The notes below the pieces were generated by a model. The model made no database searches, had not been told where the DNA came from, and saw only the letters and a list, made by a program, of their open reading frames with translations. This document shows, in pieces, positions 8,008-16,451 of a DNA stretch of 36,191 nt. The stretch lies in assembly GCA_947177795.1 (NCBI GenBank), contig CAMWVR010000012.1, positions 1 through 36,191 on the forward strand, in the 5' to 3' direction. The translations under genes were made by a program, and so were the position numbers. Every line of letters begins with the position of its first letter. Within the stretch, counting starts at the first letter, position 1. The DNA comes from an uncultured Clostridia bacterium. Lineage in GTDB: Bacteria > Bacillota > Clostridia > Christensenellales > UBA3700.

Positions 8008-8892
8008 TTATTGATTTTTGAATGCGCCGTTTAAATATGCGTATACGCTGCCGAGCACTCCCGCCTTGTTACCGAGATTTGCAGGCGATATCGGAGTGGC
8101 GCATTTGCTCCTATACTCCTTGAGAAAACTCTGCCACCAATACTCAGACATCTCTATTACACCTCCGCCTATCACTACAAGCGAAGGGTTATACAATTCC
8201 GCCGACCTTGATATAACTGCGCTCAGGTCTTTGTAAAAATCGCTCAATATTTTCTTTTGCGATATATCCGAGGTGTGAAAGAGTTGATATAGATTGTCAT
8301 TGCCGTATCTCTTAAGTGCAGTCGCAGACACGTATTGCTCGGCGCAACCTCTCTGTCCGCACGTGCATACTCTTCCCTCTTCGTGAAGTATAAAGTGTCC
8401 GAGCTTGGTATCTAGTATCGTCTGACTGTCGAGAGTTTCGCCCGTCAGCAAAGAGGCTCCGAGTCCCGTGCCTATCGTAAACATCATCACGCTACCCGAT
8501 TTTTTCTTGCCCGCTCCCAAAAATCCTTCGCCTATAAGAGCGCTGACGGCGTCGTTGATGACGACGACTCTTTTATTAAAATGCTCGCTCAATATCTTTG
8601 AGAGCGCAGTACCCGTATAATTGGGAATCGTCTCTGTGGCGTAAGTCACTTCGCCGCTATCCCAATCCACCGTGCCTGCCGTAGCCACGGCAATGGCTTC
8701 GCAGATTTTCCAATCAAAATGCTCTATAGATTTGATAATATTGGCTACGACGGCATCTCTGCCTTTCTTCGCATCAGTGGGAATGGATACGAATTCCAAA
8801 ATCTTATACGTATCGCCGTTCTTTGCGTCGCCAACTTCAATCAAAGCGCTCTTTATATTGGTGCCGCCTACGTCTACGCCTATCGTCAACAT
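8008..8892 (-). CDS. nanK: ROK-family sugar kinase, probable N-acetylmannosamine kinase
   Basis: A 294-residue ROK kinase. The N-terminal phosphate loop is GVDVGGTNIK (5-14), the catalytic Asp is Asp114 in VINDA, GTGLGASL is at 141-148, and the ROK zinc site is complete: His167, then Cys176, Cys178 and Cys183 in CTCGQRGC. ROK kinases cannot be assigned a substrate from motifs alone (glucose, ManNAc, GlcNAc and others), but the gene overlaps nanE by 7 bases and lies 27 bases before nanA. The expected reaction is ATP-dependent phosphorylation of N-acetylmannosamine to ManNAc-6-phosphate, the substrate of NanE. The start codon is fixed by the overlap; its ribosome site (GGGAG) lies inside the nanE end. 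Confidence 0.88.
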   Translation of the reverse strand: MLTIGVDVGGTNIKSALIEVGDAKNGDTYKILEFVSIPTDAKKGRDAVVANIIKSIEHFDWKICEAIAVATAGTVDWDSGEVTYATETIPNYTGTALSKILSEHFNKRVVVINDAVSALIGEGFLGAGKKKSGSVMMFTIGTGLGASLLTGETLDSQTILDTKLGHFILHEEGRVCTCGQRGCAEQYVSATALKRYGNDNLYQLFHTSDISQKKILSDFYKDLSAVISRSAELYNPSLVVIGGGVIEMSEYWWQSFLKEYRSKCATPISPANLGNKAGVLGSVYAYLNGAFKNQ

Positions 8893-9563
8893 AATTTCAG
8901 CGCTCCCACAAATCTCTGCGTAATGTCCTTAGGACGTGTAATAGACGAACCTACGACTATTGCGTATACTCCGCATTCGCATACCTTGGCAAGTTGATCT
9001 CTTTCCCATATTCCGCCCTCGGCAATTATCTTGGTGTCGGGAAATGACTCGACGAGCTTTGTCAAAAAATCATAATCGGGGATTTCTATTCCTTTGGTAT
9101 AAGGCGTATAGCCTCTCATAGTCGAACCGATATAATCAAAGCCTAATTTATGCGCTATCTCGGCGTCTTCAAAGTCCGAGCAATCTGCCATTATCTCCAC
9201 GTTCGGAGCATTTTGCCTTACGTACTTGACGAGATCCTCGAGTTTCTCGCCGTTGGGTCTTGCTCTTTTTGTGCAGTCAAGTGCAATGACTTCACACCCG
9301 ACCGACAAAAGCGCCTTGACTTCTTTGAGCGTGGGCGTAATATATACGTCGCTGTCGGGATAAACTTCTTTAATGATACCTATGACGGGTACGTCGACCT
9401 CTTTTTTGATATCGGCAATATCGTTGACGTAATTAGCTCTGATACCTACCGCTCCGCCTGCGACTGCGGCTCTTGCCATATATCCCATTATGCCCAATCC
9501 GTAAAGCGGTTCGCCTTTGACCGCCTGACACGACACGATAAGACCTCTGTTTAAATTTGCCAT
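8886..9563 (-). CDS. nanE: N-acetylmannosamine-6-phosphate 2-epimerase
   Basis: A 225-residue TIM-barrel enzyme that converts ManNAc-6-phosphate to GlcNAc-6-phosphate, bringing sialic acid carbon into the amino sugar pathway. The N-terminal segment GLIVSCQAVKGEPLYG is a family signature. Lys65 (GIIKEVY) and Glu182 (IIAEGGI) match the catalytic Lys/Glu pair described for Clostridium perfringens NanE (K66/E180). ALDCTKRARP and GSTMRGYT are also typical. AAGGAG precedes the ATG. It starts 19 bases after the sialidase gene and overlaps nanK. The next enzymes, NagA and NagB, are not in the window. Confidence 0.95.
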   Translation of the reverse strand: MANLNRGLIVSCQAVKGEPLYGLGIMGYMARAAVAGGAVGIRANYVNDIADIKKEVDVPVIGIIKEVYPDSDVYITPTLKEVKALLSVGCEVIALDCTKRARPNGEKLEDLVKYVRQNAPNVEIMADCSDFEDAEIAHKLGFDYIGSTMRGYTPYTKGIEIPDYDFLTKLVESFPDTKIIAEGGIWERDQLAKVCECGVYAIVVGSSITRPKDITQRFVGALKLC

Positions 9564-9582
9564 ATTTTACTCCTTTGATATG

Positions 9583-10914
9583 TTATATTGCTTTGAACTG
9601 CTCTCCGCTTTTTATTTCGTCTAAAGTGACGGTAATAAAGTTGATTTCTTCATGCTGAGTATTTTCTTCATACAATACTCCTATCTTGCCGTCGCCCAGC
9701 CATACCATACAACTGTATACGAACTCGCCTTGCTTGATAAGAGAGCTGTATTCAAAAGTCTCGCCGTAGTCGTATGAAAGCCGTATCACGCCGTTGCGTC
9801 TTGCTTTGGCATCTGCCGCATTGAGGAATAAAGTGACTTCTCTGCCGTCTTCCTCGCCGTTGATTACGCAACACTGACAAATGCAGTGAGTCAACTGCGG
9901 ATGATGCTTATATTCTTGCCAAGTCTCTCCGCCGTCGTCGCTGATTGCCGTAGAAATGAGTTTCTTGGAAGAGTGGTTGCGCATAAATATTTTGAGTCTG
10001 CCGCCCTCGCATTCGATGAGTTGCGTCTCCGTGATCATATCGTTTGGCAACACAAATCTGTGTCCCACGGGGAAAATGCCGTGTTTTCTCGTCTGATTGG
10101 GCGACTTTCCTCTATGCCAAGTCTTGCCGTTGTCGTCGCTGTACATCACGCAAGCCGACAGCATAAGTATCTGGAATCTTTCAACCACGTTGTAATAAAT
10201 CGGGAAAATAAGTCTGCCCTTATACTTGCCCTCTTTTACCGTAATTCCCACGCCAGGACCTGCGCCGATAAACGACATATATTTCTCTTTAACTTGATTG
10301 GTAATATTGACAGGCTCCGACCAAGTAAGTCCGTCGTCATTCGACGAAGTGATATACAAATGAGAAGATTTAAGCTCTTTGAGCTTTCCCGAATTGAGCT
10401 TATAGTTACCTGCCGGCTGTCCCTTGAACATAACGTCGCCGTTGGGCATAACTGCGTAATCTTGATTTACGATTCCCGTCTTGTCGTATACCTTGCCGTC
10501 TTTGAGAGTGTATCTCTTCTTGCCCTCGTAAAGATAAAGATTGCCGTCTTTATCCTGTCCAAGTCCCTTTTTACACTTGAGTATTCCCACTCCTGCGGGG
10601 GTATGGGAATATATCATAAAAATGGTATCGCTGTTCTCGTCGTAAAGCATACAGGGGTCTATTGCCGCCGAGGCGTCTTGCATAGACTCGCCCACTTCTT
10701 CTACGACGACGATTTGCTCTTCCCAAGTCAAGCCGTTGTCCAAAGAGCGCCGGACTACCTTGTCTATCCTGTTGGGATTGTCTCTACAGGTATAAAACCG
10801 CTCGTCTGCGCAAGCCACCAAGACTCCGCTCTTGGTCTTGACTATTGACGGTATGCGGTAATTCCCCGCCCTTCCGCTTGCTTTGCTGAATATTGTCTTT
10901 ACTTCTGATGCCAT
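9583..10914 (-). CDS. nanH: Exo-alpha-sialidase (GH33), cytoplasmic
   Basis: A 443-residue six-bladed beta-propeller sialidase, which releases terminal sialic acid from glycans. The RIP motif (YRIPSIV) starts at residue 19 and gives the first active-site Arg; CADER and the CRD segment follow with the likely acid/base Asp. Asp-box repeats (SxDxGxTW) are visible as RSLDNGLTW, SSNDDGLTW, YSDDNGKTW, ISDDGGETW and a weaker LSYDYGETF. The nucleophile Tyr is probably in FVYSCMVW, followed by LYEEN. There is no signal peptide, anchor or lectin domain, so the enzyme should act inside the cell on imported sialosides unless released otherwise. GGGAG precedes the ATG. It sits between the mutarotase (10 bases) and nanE (19 bases). 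Confidence 0.93.
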   Translation of the reverse strand: MASEVKTIFSKASGRAGNYRIPSIVKTKSGVLVACADERFYTCRDNPNRIDKVVRRSLDNGLTWEEQIVVVEEVGESMQDASAAIDPCMLYDENSDTIFMIYSHTPAGVGILKCKKGLGQDKDGNLYLYEGKKRYTLKDGKVYDKTGIVNQDYAVMPNGDVMFKGQPAGNYKLNSGKLKELKSSHLYITSSNDDGLTWSEPVNITNQVKEKYMSFIGAGPGVGITVKEGKYKGRLIFPIYYNVVERFQILMLSACVMYSDDNGKTWHRGKSPNQTRKHGIFPVGHRFVLPNDMITETQLIECEGGRLKIFMRNHSSKKLISTAISDDGGETWQEYKHHPQLTHCICQCCVINGEEDGREVTLFLNAADAKARRNGVIRLSYDYGETFEYSSLIKQGEFVYSCMVWLGDGKIGVLYEENTQHEEINFITVTLDEIKSGEQFKAI

Positions 10915-10924
10915 ATTATCTCCC

Positions 10925-11797
10925 TTATTTCTTATTTGTGATTTCTATTGAAAACGTATATTGACGGCTCTCGCCGACTGCGAGTTTTTCTATCAATTCT
11001 TTGTCTTTTAACTCCCTTACGGGCGACGCAAAGTCGGGCACTCCCCACCACGGCTCTACGCAATAGTACGCTCCGCTCGTAGGGTGCGACCAAAACGCAA
11101 GCGCAGACGGATCAGAAAACTCAAACTTGAAGTTCACTCCGTCGGGTCTTTGCAATTCCACTCCGTCGAATTTCTCGTCGGTCAATATCAAAGTCTTGAG
11201 CGAGCGCATTGTCAACTTGCTGCAACTCAATCTGTCCAATTGCCGATAATTATCCTTTTTCTCTATAAAATGACCTGCCTCGTCAAGATAATAGTTGTTG
11301 GGAGCGATTTGTCTTTTGAATACAACAATATTGTTTGCCGTGTCTCCCTTTTGCGACACGACGTTCATTGCAGGGTGTCCGCCAATGCCGTAATATATCT
11401 CCTTGTCGTCGACGTTTTTGACAGTCATCGTCTTGATATATTTTGCGCCCTCGACTCTGTGCTCTATCGTAAGCTCGAACTTAAACGGATAGACCTCCAA
11501 AGTCTCGTCGTCCCACTTGAAAGTATGCGTCACGCTGTCGGCAGTCTTGCTTGCGACATGGAAGTCGTGCAGTCTGCATATACCGTGCGACGGGATATAA
11601 TACTCGACGTTGTCGACGGTATAATATCCGTCTTTGAGTCTGCCGACGAATGGAAAAATCGTCACGTCATGCCCCGTCCAACTCGCTTCGTCGCCCTGCC
11701 AAATGCATTCAAGTCCGTCTTCATTCTCTATGCTGAGCAGACTGCTGCCGACCTCGTCGATCTTAACCTTTAGTTCATCCGAATAAATAATGCTCAT
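10925..11797 (-). CDS. Aldose 1-epimerase family protein (LacX-like mutarotase)
   Basis: A 290-residue galactose-mutarotase-like beta-sandwich protein. Family landmarks are FPFVGRLKDG near residue 48, HGICRLHDF (general acid/base His), IGGHPAMNV (second His) and YYCVEPWWG with the catalytic Glu near the C-terminus. The start at 11797 is preceded by AGGAG; a longer frame upstream lacks a site and overlaps the aminotransferase. Family members interconvert sugar anomers or act on phosphorylated sugars. Sialidase releases alpha-sialic acid while NanA prefers an open-chain form, so a mutarotase 10 bases upstream of the sialidase could speed that step in place of NanM; this is inference from position only. 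Confidence 0.85.
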   Translation of the reverse strand: MSIIYSDELKVKIDEVGSSLLSIENEDGLECIWQGDEASWTGHDVTIFPFVGRLKDGYYTVDNVEYYIPSHGICRLHDFHVASKTADSVTHTFKWDDETLEVYPFKFELTIEHRVEGAKYIKTMTVKNVDDKEIYYGIGGHPAMNVVSQKGDTANNIVVFKRQIAPNNYYLDEAGHFIEKKDNYRQLDRLSCSKLTMRSLKTLILTDEKFDGVELQRPDGVNFKFEFSDPSALAFWSHPTSGAYYCVEPWWGVPDFASPVRELKDKELIEKLAVGESRQYTFSIEITNKK

Positions 11798-11811
11798 AAT
11801 TGCTCCTAGTA

Positions 11812-12996
11812 TTATTTTATAGTTTCTTCCGCAAGTTTTTGGAAATAGGGCAAGGACCGCTCTATCATGTCGTAACTCACGCAATAAGATATTCTGAAAT
11901 ACCCCTCGCAGCCAAAGCTCTTTCCGCCGACGACGAGTATATTGTATTGCTTTGCCTTGGCGATAAATTTGCTCTCTTCGATTGGGCATTTGACAAAAAG
12001 ATAGAATGCGCCTTGCGGCTCTATACACTCAAATCCGTATTGCGTCAACGCCGTATATAGCAACTTCCTGTTTTTATCGTAAGCCGATACGTCAGTCTTT
12101 TGGTCTATGCAGCGTCCGATGACAAGCTGTTGAAGAGACGGCGCGTTGACAAATCCGAGTATTCTCGTAGCAACTCCGCATGCGGCAATGAGATTCTCGC
12201 TGTCTTCTGCCTCGTCGGATATGGCAAGATAGCCTATTCTCTCTCCCGGCAAGGATAGCGACTTGGAATAAGAATAGCCCACTATAGTATTGTCGTAATA
12301 TTTCGTCAAGAAAGGTACTGAGTTCTGTCCGTAGACAAGTTCTCTATACGGCTCGTCGGAAATGAGATATATCGCCTCTCCGTTCTTCTCGCTTTGCTCT
12401 TTGAGTATTGCGCCGAGCGCTTTCAAAATATCCTCAGAGTAAATTACGCCCGTAGGATTGTTGGGCGAATTGACTATGACGGCTTTGGTACGCTTTCCCA
12501 TCAAAGATTTCATCGCCGACAAATCGGGTTGAAAAGTAGGCGGATTTGGTGGAACTACGACTATCTTACCGCCGACGTTGGCAACGTAATTGTTGTATTC
12601 TCCGAAATAAGGCGCAAAAACTATCACTTCGTCGCCGTCGTTGATAATAGACTTGAGCGCCACGTTGAGTCCGCCTGCGGCGCCCACCGTCATAATTATA
12701 TTCTTAAAACTAAACGCAGTACCGAATCTTGAATTGAGATCTTCGGCGATTATGCCTCTCACACTCTCGAACCCGCTGTTGAGCATATAGCCGTGTAAAG
12801 CCAGGGCGTCAGTATCTTGAGCAATTTGCTTAATTGCCTCGTTGACAGCCTTGGGCGCAGGTACGCTGGGATTGCCGAGAGAAAAGTCGAATACGTTTTC
12901 CTTGCCGTAAATTTGAGCAAGTTTTTTGCCCTCTTCAAACATCGCCCTTATCGCAGAGCCTGATAGCATTACGTCCTTTATCTTTTTTGAGATCAT
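11812..12996 (-). CDS. Class I/II PLP-dependent aminotransferase
   Basis: A 394-residue fold-type I aminotransferase. The PLP lysine is Lys245 in YSYSKSLSLPGERIGY; other landmarks are NSPNNPTGV (177-184), SDEPYREL with Asp214 and Tyr217, and FRISYC near the end with the substrate-carboxylate Arg. The sequence is of the AspB/AspC-like branch, which covers aspartate, alanine, aromatic and other transaminases, so the substrate is open. GGGAG precedes the ATG at 12996. It is followed after 14 bases by the mutarotase and preceded by the D-2-hydroxyacid dehydrogenase, 68 bases away. The pair could feed pyruvate, hydroxypyruvate or another 2-oxo acid between amino and hydroxy forms, but nothing in the sequence proves this. 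Confidence 0.85.
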   Translation of the reverse strand: MISKKIKDVMLSGSAIRAMFEEGKKLAQIYGKENVFDFSLGNPSVPAPKAVNEAIKQIAQDTDALALHGYMLNSGFESVRGIIAEDLNSRFGTAFSFKNIIMTVGAAGGLNVALKSIINDGDEVIVFAPYFGEYNNYVANVGGKIVVVPPNPPTFQPDLSAMKSLMGKRTKAVIVNSPNNPTGVIYSEDILKALGAILKEQSEKNGEAIYLISDEPYRELVYGQNSVPFLTKYYDNTIVGYSYSKSLSLPGERIGYLAISDEAEDSENLIAACGVATRILGFVNAPSLQQLVIGRCIDQKTDVSAYDKNRKLLYTALTQYGFECIEPQGAFYLFVKCPIEESKFIAKAKQYNILVVGGKSFGCEGYFRISYCVSYDMIERSLPYFQKLAEETIK

Positions 12997-13064
12997 ATCT
13001 AACTCCCTTTAGATTTTTCATTACTCAAACGAATTGAGATTTCTCCGCTGCGGTCAAAACGACG

Positions 13065-14012
13065 TCAATACACACAATTTTTTATATTGCCGTTGAGAAA
13101 AGCTCTCACGTTGTCTACGGCAATGCGCATGAGTCTCGACCTTGCCTCTCGCGACGCCCAAGCGACGTGCGGTGTGATATAGCAATTGGGCGCGCCTATC
13201 AAAGCGTTGTCTTTTGTCGGCGGCTCGGAAGACAGTACGTCTGCTCCGTATCCTGCAATCTTTCCGCTATCAAGTCCTCTTCTTATTGCGACTTCGTCGA
13301 TTACTCCGCCCCTTGCCGTATTGAGTATTATCACGCCGTCTTTCATCTTGGATATAGCGAGCTCGTCTATCATCTTATCGCTGTCGCCATTCATCGGGCA
13401 ATGCATGCTTATCACGTCGCTTCGTCCGTACAATTCGTCAAGCGTTACCATTTTTGCAATACCGTCTTCGCATGGCGTACGTCTGTACGCAAGCACGTTC
13501 ATACCCAAAGCCTTTGCAATCTTCGCCACTTCCTGCGCTATTGCTCCGTAACCCACAAGTCCGATAGTCTTGCCGTCAAGTTCGGTAATATCCTGAATGC
13601 GATAGCAAAAGTCTTTGCAAGCCGACCAATCGCCGTTGTGAACCGACTGCGAGTGCTTGCCCACACCCATAGCTATCTCCAAAAGCAACGCTACCGTCAA
13701 CTGCGCCACTGACTTAGTCGAATAATTTGGGATATTGCATACGGGTATGCCTCTTTGCTTTGCGTAAGCCAGATCGACTACGTTGAAGCCTGTGGAAAGC
13801 AATCCTATATATTTTAGCTTGCCAAGTTGCGACAATACTTCTTTGGAGAGAATAATCTTGTTGGATATCAAGATCTCCGCATCCTTTGCTCTCTCGACGA
13901 CTTTATCGACGGGAGTACGCTCGTAATAACAAAGCTCTCCCAACTTCTCAAGTTCGCCCCAACTCAATTCTCCCTCGTCGGTGGTATATCCGTCAAGTAT
14001 GACTATCTTCAT
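13065..14012 (-). CDS. D-isomer-specific 2-hydroxyacid dehydrogenase
   Basis: A 315-residue NAD(P)-dependent dehydrogenase of the glycerate/hydroxypyruvate-reductase-like group. The dinucleotide fold motif GLVGYGAIAQ is at 151-160; Arg234 (NTARGG), Glu263 (SSEPP) and His282 (ITPHVAW) form the catalytic set; STGFNVVD near 73-80 is the substrate loop. The closest impression is glycerate dehydrogenase (HprA-like), which reduces hydroxypyruvate to D-glycerate, but D-lactate-type activity is possible. The start at 14012 overlaps the stop of the RsmF-like gene in ATGA, so it is coupled to that gene. A longer in-frame start at 14072 lies inside the methyltransferase gene and is not needed. Confidence 0.88.
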   Translation of the reverse strand: MKIVILDGYTTDEGELSWGELEKLGELCYYERTPVDKVVERAKDAEILISNKIILSKEVLSQLGKLKYIGLLSTGFNVVDLAYAKQRGIPVCNIPNYSTKSVAQLTVALLLEIAMGVGKHSQSVHNGDWSACKDFCYRIQDITELDGKTIGLVGYGAIAQEVAKIAKALGMNVLAYRRTPCEDGIAKMVTLDELYGRSDVISMHCPMNGDSDKMIDELAISKMKDGVIILNTARGGVIDEVAIRRGLDSGKIAGYGADVLSSEPPTKDNALIGAPNCYITPHVAWASREARSRLMRIAVDNVRAFLNGNIKNCVY

Positions 14013-15358
14013 AGTTTTCTCAACCCCTTTGGATAATGATTTTTTGCGTACGTTCCGTCGCATTTGCACCAACCCAGCGAAATTCCCTTATACGTTACCA
14101 ATGCCCAGCCTTTGACTCCGCCCGCATCAAGCGTCTGTCCGCTCAAATACTTCTCGGCGTCTTGTCTAGTCAACTGCAATACTCTCTTGACTTCATGCTC
14201 TTTCAAAGCCATTGCCAATGCGTGCGACGGCTCGAATCTATTCTTTTTATATTCCCCGAGTTGAAGACCGACTCTCTCGACTTTGAGTCCGTCCAATCTC
14301 GGAGTCCCCTTCGGCATACTATACAAAGTCTGCCCGAAAGATAAATTAGCGTCAAACTGTATATTGAGATTTTCCGTTTGCCAGGCCTTGTATTCCTTGA
14401 CGGCTTTTGGGTCGGCTTTGGCAGATTGCAAAGAATATTTTGCGTCTTGACTCGCCTCGCCGCTGCGCTTCAATACGGCAAAGAAGTGTCCTTCGCCCTC
14501 AAACTTGTGCGGGAATATCCTATTGGTCTTGACAAGTTGAGCGTTGAAGTTACTGCCGTCTAAAGTATATCCGTGGCAAAACTCAAAATTACAATCTATC
14601 ACTTCAAAGTCCTCGTTGGTTTGCAAAAACTCGTCGATGACTTCTTCATTTTCTTGCTTGGAAAAAGTGCAGGTAGAATATACCATAACTCCGTCGGACT
14701 TGAGCATCTTGACAGCCTCAGCTAGTATATCGAGCTGTCTTTGTTTGCAATTATCCACGTTCTCGAGCGACCACTCGTCGACAGCCAAAAGATTTTTTCT
14801 GAACATACCTTCGCCCGAACAAGGAGCGTCCACCAAAATTTTATCAAACACGCCATTTAATCTATTAGAAAGACTGTCGGGACTTTGATTCAACACTATG
14901 CAGTTCTTCACGCCCATACGCTCTATATTCTGCGACAGTATCTTTGCCCTTGACGGAATTATCTCGTTGGATACGAGCAATCCGCCGCCTTGCAATTTGC
15001 AAGCTATTTGACTGCTCTTTCCGCCGGGAGCCGCGCATAGATCGAGCACACTGTCTCCGCTCTTTACGTCCATACTCTCCACCACCGCCATGGCGCTTGG
15101 CTCTTGAATATAAAAGGCTCCGCCCTCGTGCAATACGCTCTTGCCGGGTCTGTCGTCGGCATTGAAATAATATCCGCTGCCGCACCAAGGAATTGCCCTT
15201 AATCTATACTCGTCAAACGCCGCTTTGCCCTCGCATTTGAGCGTATTTATTCTCAATCCCTGAATTTTATCTCTGTCGTAACTGTCCAAAAATGCGTCGT
15301 ACTCATCGCCCAACGTATTCTTCATTCTCGACAAAAATTCTTGCGGTAGTTTTTGCAT
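14009..15358 (-). CDS. rsmF: RsmF-type rRNA (cytosine-5-)-methyltransferase
   Basis: A 449-residue NOL1/NOP2/Sun family RNA m5C methyltransferase. The SAM-binding motif is LDLCAAPGGK at 105-114, the general-acid motif IV is DAPCSGEGMF at 177-185, and the catalytic motif VI is STCTFS with Cys230. The C-terminal part carries the RsmF-type PUA-like domain, ending in GWCKCDGTYAKNHYPKGLRK. This domain order is typical of the Bacillota YtgF/RsmF-like proteins that modify 16S rRNA. Only a short AGG site precedes the ATG, which lies one base past the exonuclease stop, so translation is probably coupled. The 3' end overlaps the hydroxyacid dehydrogenase start by four bases. Confidence 0.9.
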   Translation of the reverse strand: MQKLPQEFLSRMKNTLGDEYDAFLDSYDRDKIQGLRINTLKCEGKAAFDEYRLRAIPWCGSGYYFNADDRPGKSVLHEGGAFYIQEPSAMAVVESMDVKSGDSVLDLCAAPGGKSSQIACKLQGGGLLVSNEIIPSRAKILSQNIERMGVKNCIVLNQSPDSLSNRLNGVFDKILVDAPCSGEGMFRKNLLAVDEWSLENVDNCKQRQLDILAEAVKMLKSDGVMVYSTCTFSKQENEEVIDEFLQTNEDFEVIDCNFEFCHGYTLDGSNFNAQLVKTNRIFPHKFEGEGHFFAVLKRSGEASQDAKYSLQSAKADPKAVKEYKAWQTENLNIQFDANLSFGQTLYSMPKGTPRLDGLKVERVGLQLGEYKKNRFEPSHALAMALKEHEVKRVLQLTRQDAEKYLSGQTLDAGGVKGWALVTYKGISLGWCKCDGTYAKNHYPKGLRKL

Positions 15359-15359
15359 A

Positions 15360-16412
15360 TTATACCTGGTCTTTTTTAGATTTACTTTCTGCTGTTTTGG
15401 CAGAGGGCTTCGGCTGTTTTTTAGGCTTGGGCAATCCGTAATTTCTTATTTTGCCCATACCCCAAGCCTTGACTTCTTCATACAGATTTTTGTCGATATC
15501 CAATATATCCAACAATCGTTCTTCGCTCACGATTTCGATGTGTCCGTCGGCAATGCTCATGACGTTCTTAGTGCGCAGGCAATTGTCGCCGAAAGGCAAG
15601 TAATAATCGAGTTTTGATATTTTCTGAGAATATACTCCGCCCTTTCGTCTGATCGTATTGACGAGAAAAAGCGCTTGCTTGAATCTGTCTTTTTCAAACG
15701 ACGTGGAAAAACAAAAATGCTTGTCCAAAACGCAACTGCCCTTTAAAAGTCTTGGATCTGGCTTGACGAATCTTGCGTATCCCGACAACTTCTTGGTGTA
15801 AGATATAGTGGCGTAATTATTTTTTACGCTGCCGTTTTCCACAGAATAAAAAGCGTTGGGACATTCGTGAAGAAGTTCTTGGATATCCACTCCCTTCATC
15901 TGACACATCTTTTTTGCCACCTGCAAAGTGAGATAAGCGTCGTAATCGCTGCGATGAAGATTTTCCGTAGATATGCCAAAGGATTCGCAGATTTTTCCAA
16001 GTCCGTTTTCGTTGCTGTCGGGCATGAAATGGCGATGTAAAATTTGAGTGTCGAAAGCGTTGAAAGTAAAATACGGCGTGTCGTATCTGTTGCATTCGGA
16101 AAGTAAGAAATTGATATCGTTGTTGACGGAATGTCCGAAGATAATTACGTCGGGATCTTCCAACAGCTTTTTGAAGGTGGGATACGTAGCCTTGAAATCG
16201 GGCGCTTTGAGAAACTCGCTCTTGTCGTAACCGAGCTCTATTCCCTCGCCGTCGCCGCGCGAAGTATGAAATTTGCTCTTGGGATTGACGAGAATATCTT
16301 TTTGTTCCAAAATATTGAGTCTTTCGTCGGCAAGCACGTATCCAAGCGAGCATATTTTTCCATGCCCGCCAAAACAATTTGCGCATTCGATATCAAAGAA
16401 AAGATAATTCAT
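15360..16412 (-). CDS. DEDDh 3'-5' exonuclease with possible BRCT-like tail
   Basis: A 350-residue DnaQ-like exonuclease. All DEDDh residues are visible: Asp7 and Glu9 (FFDIEC), Asp99 (GHSVNND), and His153 with Asp158 (HRSDYDAY). The fold covers about residues 1-180 and would digest single-stranded DNA or RNA ends with two metal ions. Residues of about 225-310 look like a degenerate BRCT domain: KGSCVLDKHFCFST, then RRKGGVYSQKISKLDYYL and HIEIVSEERLLDIL, matching the BRCT order of beta-strand, GG turn and final IxSExxL helix. The last 30 residues are Lys/Pro-rich and probably disordered. AAAGGAA precedes the ATG. It lies 39 bases after asnA and one base before the rsmF-like gene. Confidence 0.85.
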   Translation of the reverse strand: MNYLFFDIECANCFGGHGKICSLGYVLADERLNILEQKDILVNPKSKFHTSRGDGEGIELGYDKSEFLKAPDFKATYPTFKKLLEDPDVIIFGHSVNNDINFLLSECNRYDTPYFTFNAFDTQILHRHFMPDSNENGLGKICESFGISTENLHRSDYDAYLTLQVAKKMCQMKGVDIQELLHECPNAFYSVENGSVKNNYATISYTKKLSGYARFVKPDPRLLKGSCVLDKHFCFSTSFEKDRFKQALFLVNTIRRKGGVYSQKISKLDYYLPFGDNCLRTKNVMSIADGHIEIVSEERLLDILDIDKNLYEEVKAWGMGKIRNYGLPKPKKQPKPSAKTAESKSKKDQV

Positions 16413-16451
16413 AGATTCCTTTTACTTTCGTGCGTACGCCGCCCCGCTTTA

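Noticed and set aside
9886..10848. Open frame of 320 codons antisense to the sialidase gene
   Set aside because: The sialidase frame has Asp boxes and active-site residues; the antisense product has no family features.
11798..12028. Longer N-terminus for the mutarotase (start at 12028)
   Set aside because: It overlaps the aminotransferase coding end, has no ribosome site, and is Arg-rich nonsense; the start at 11797 has AGGAG.
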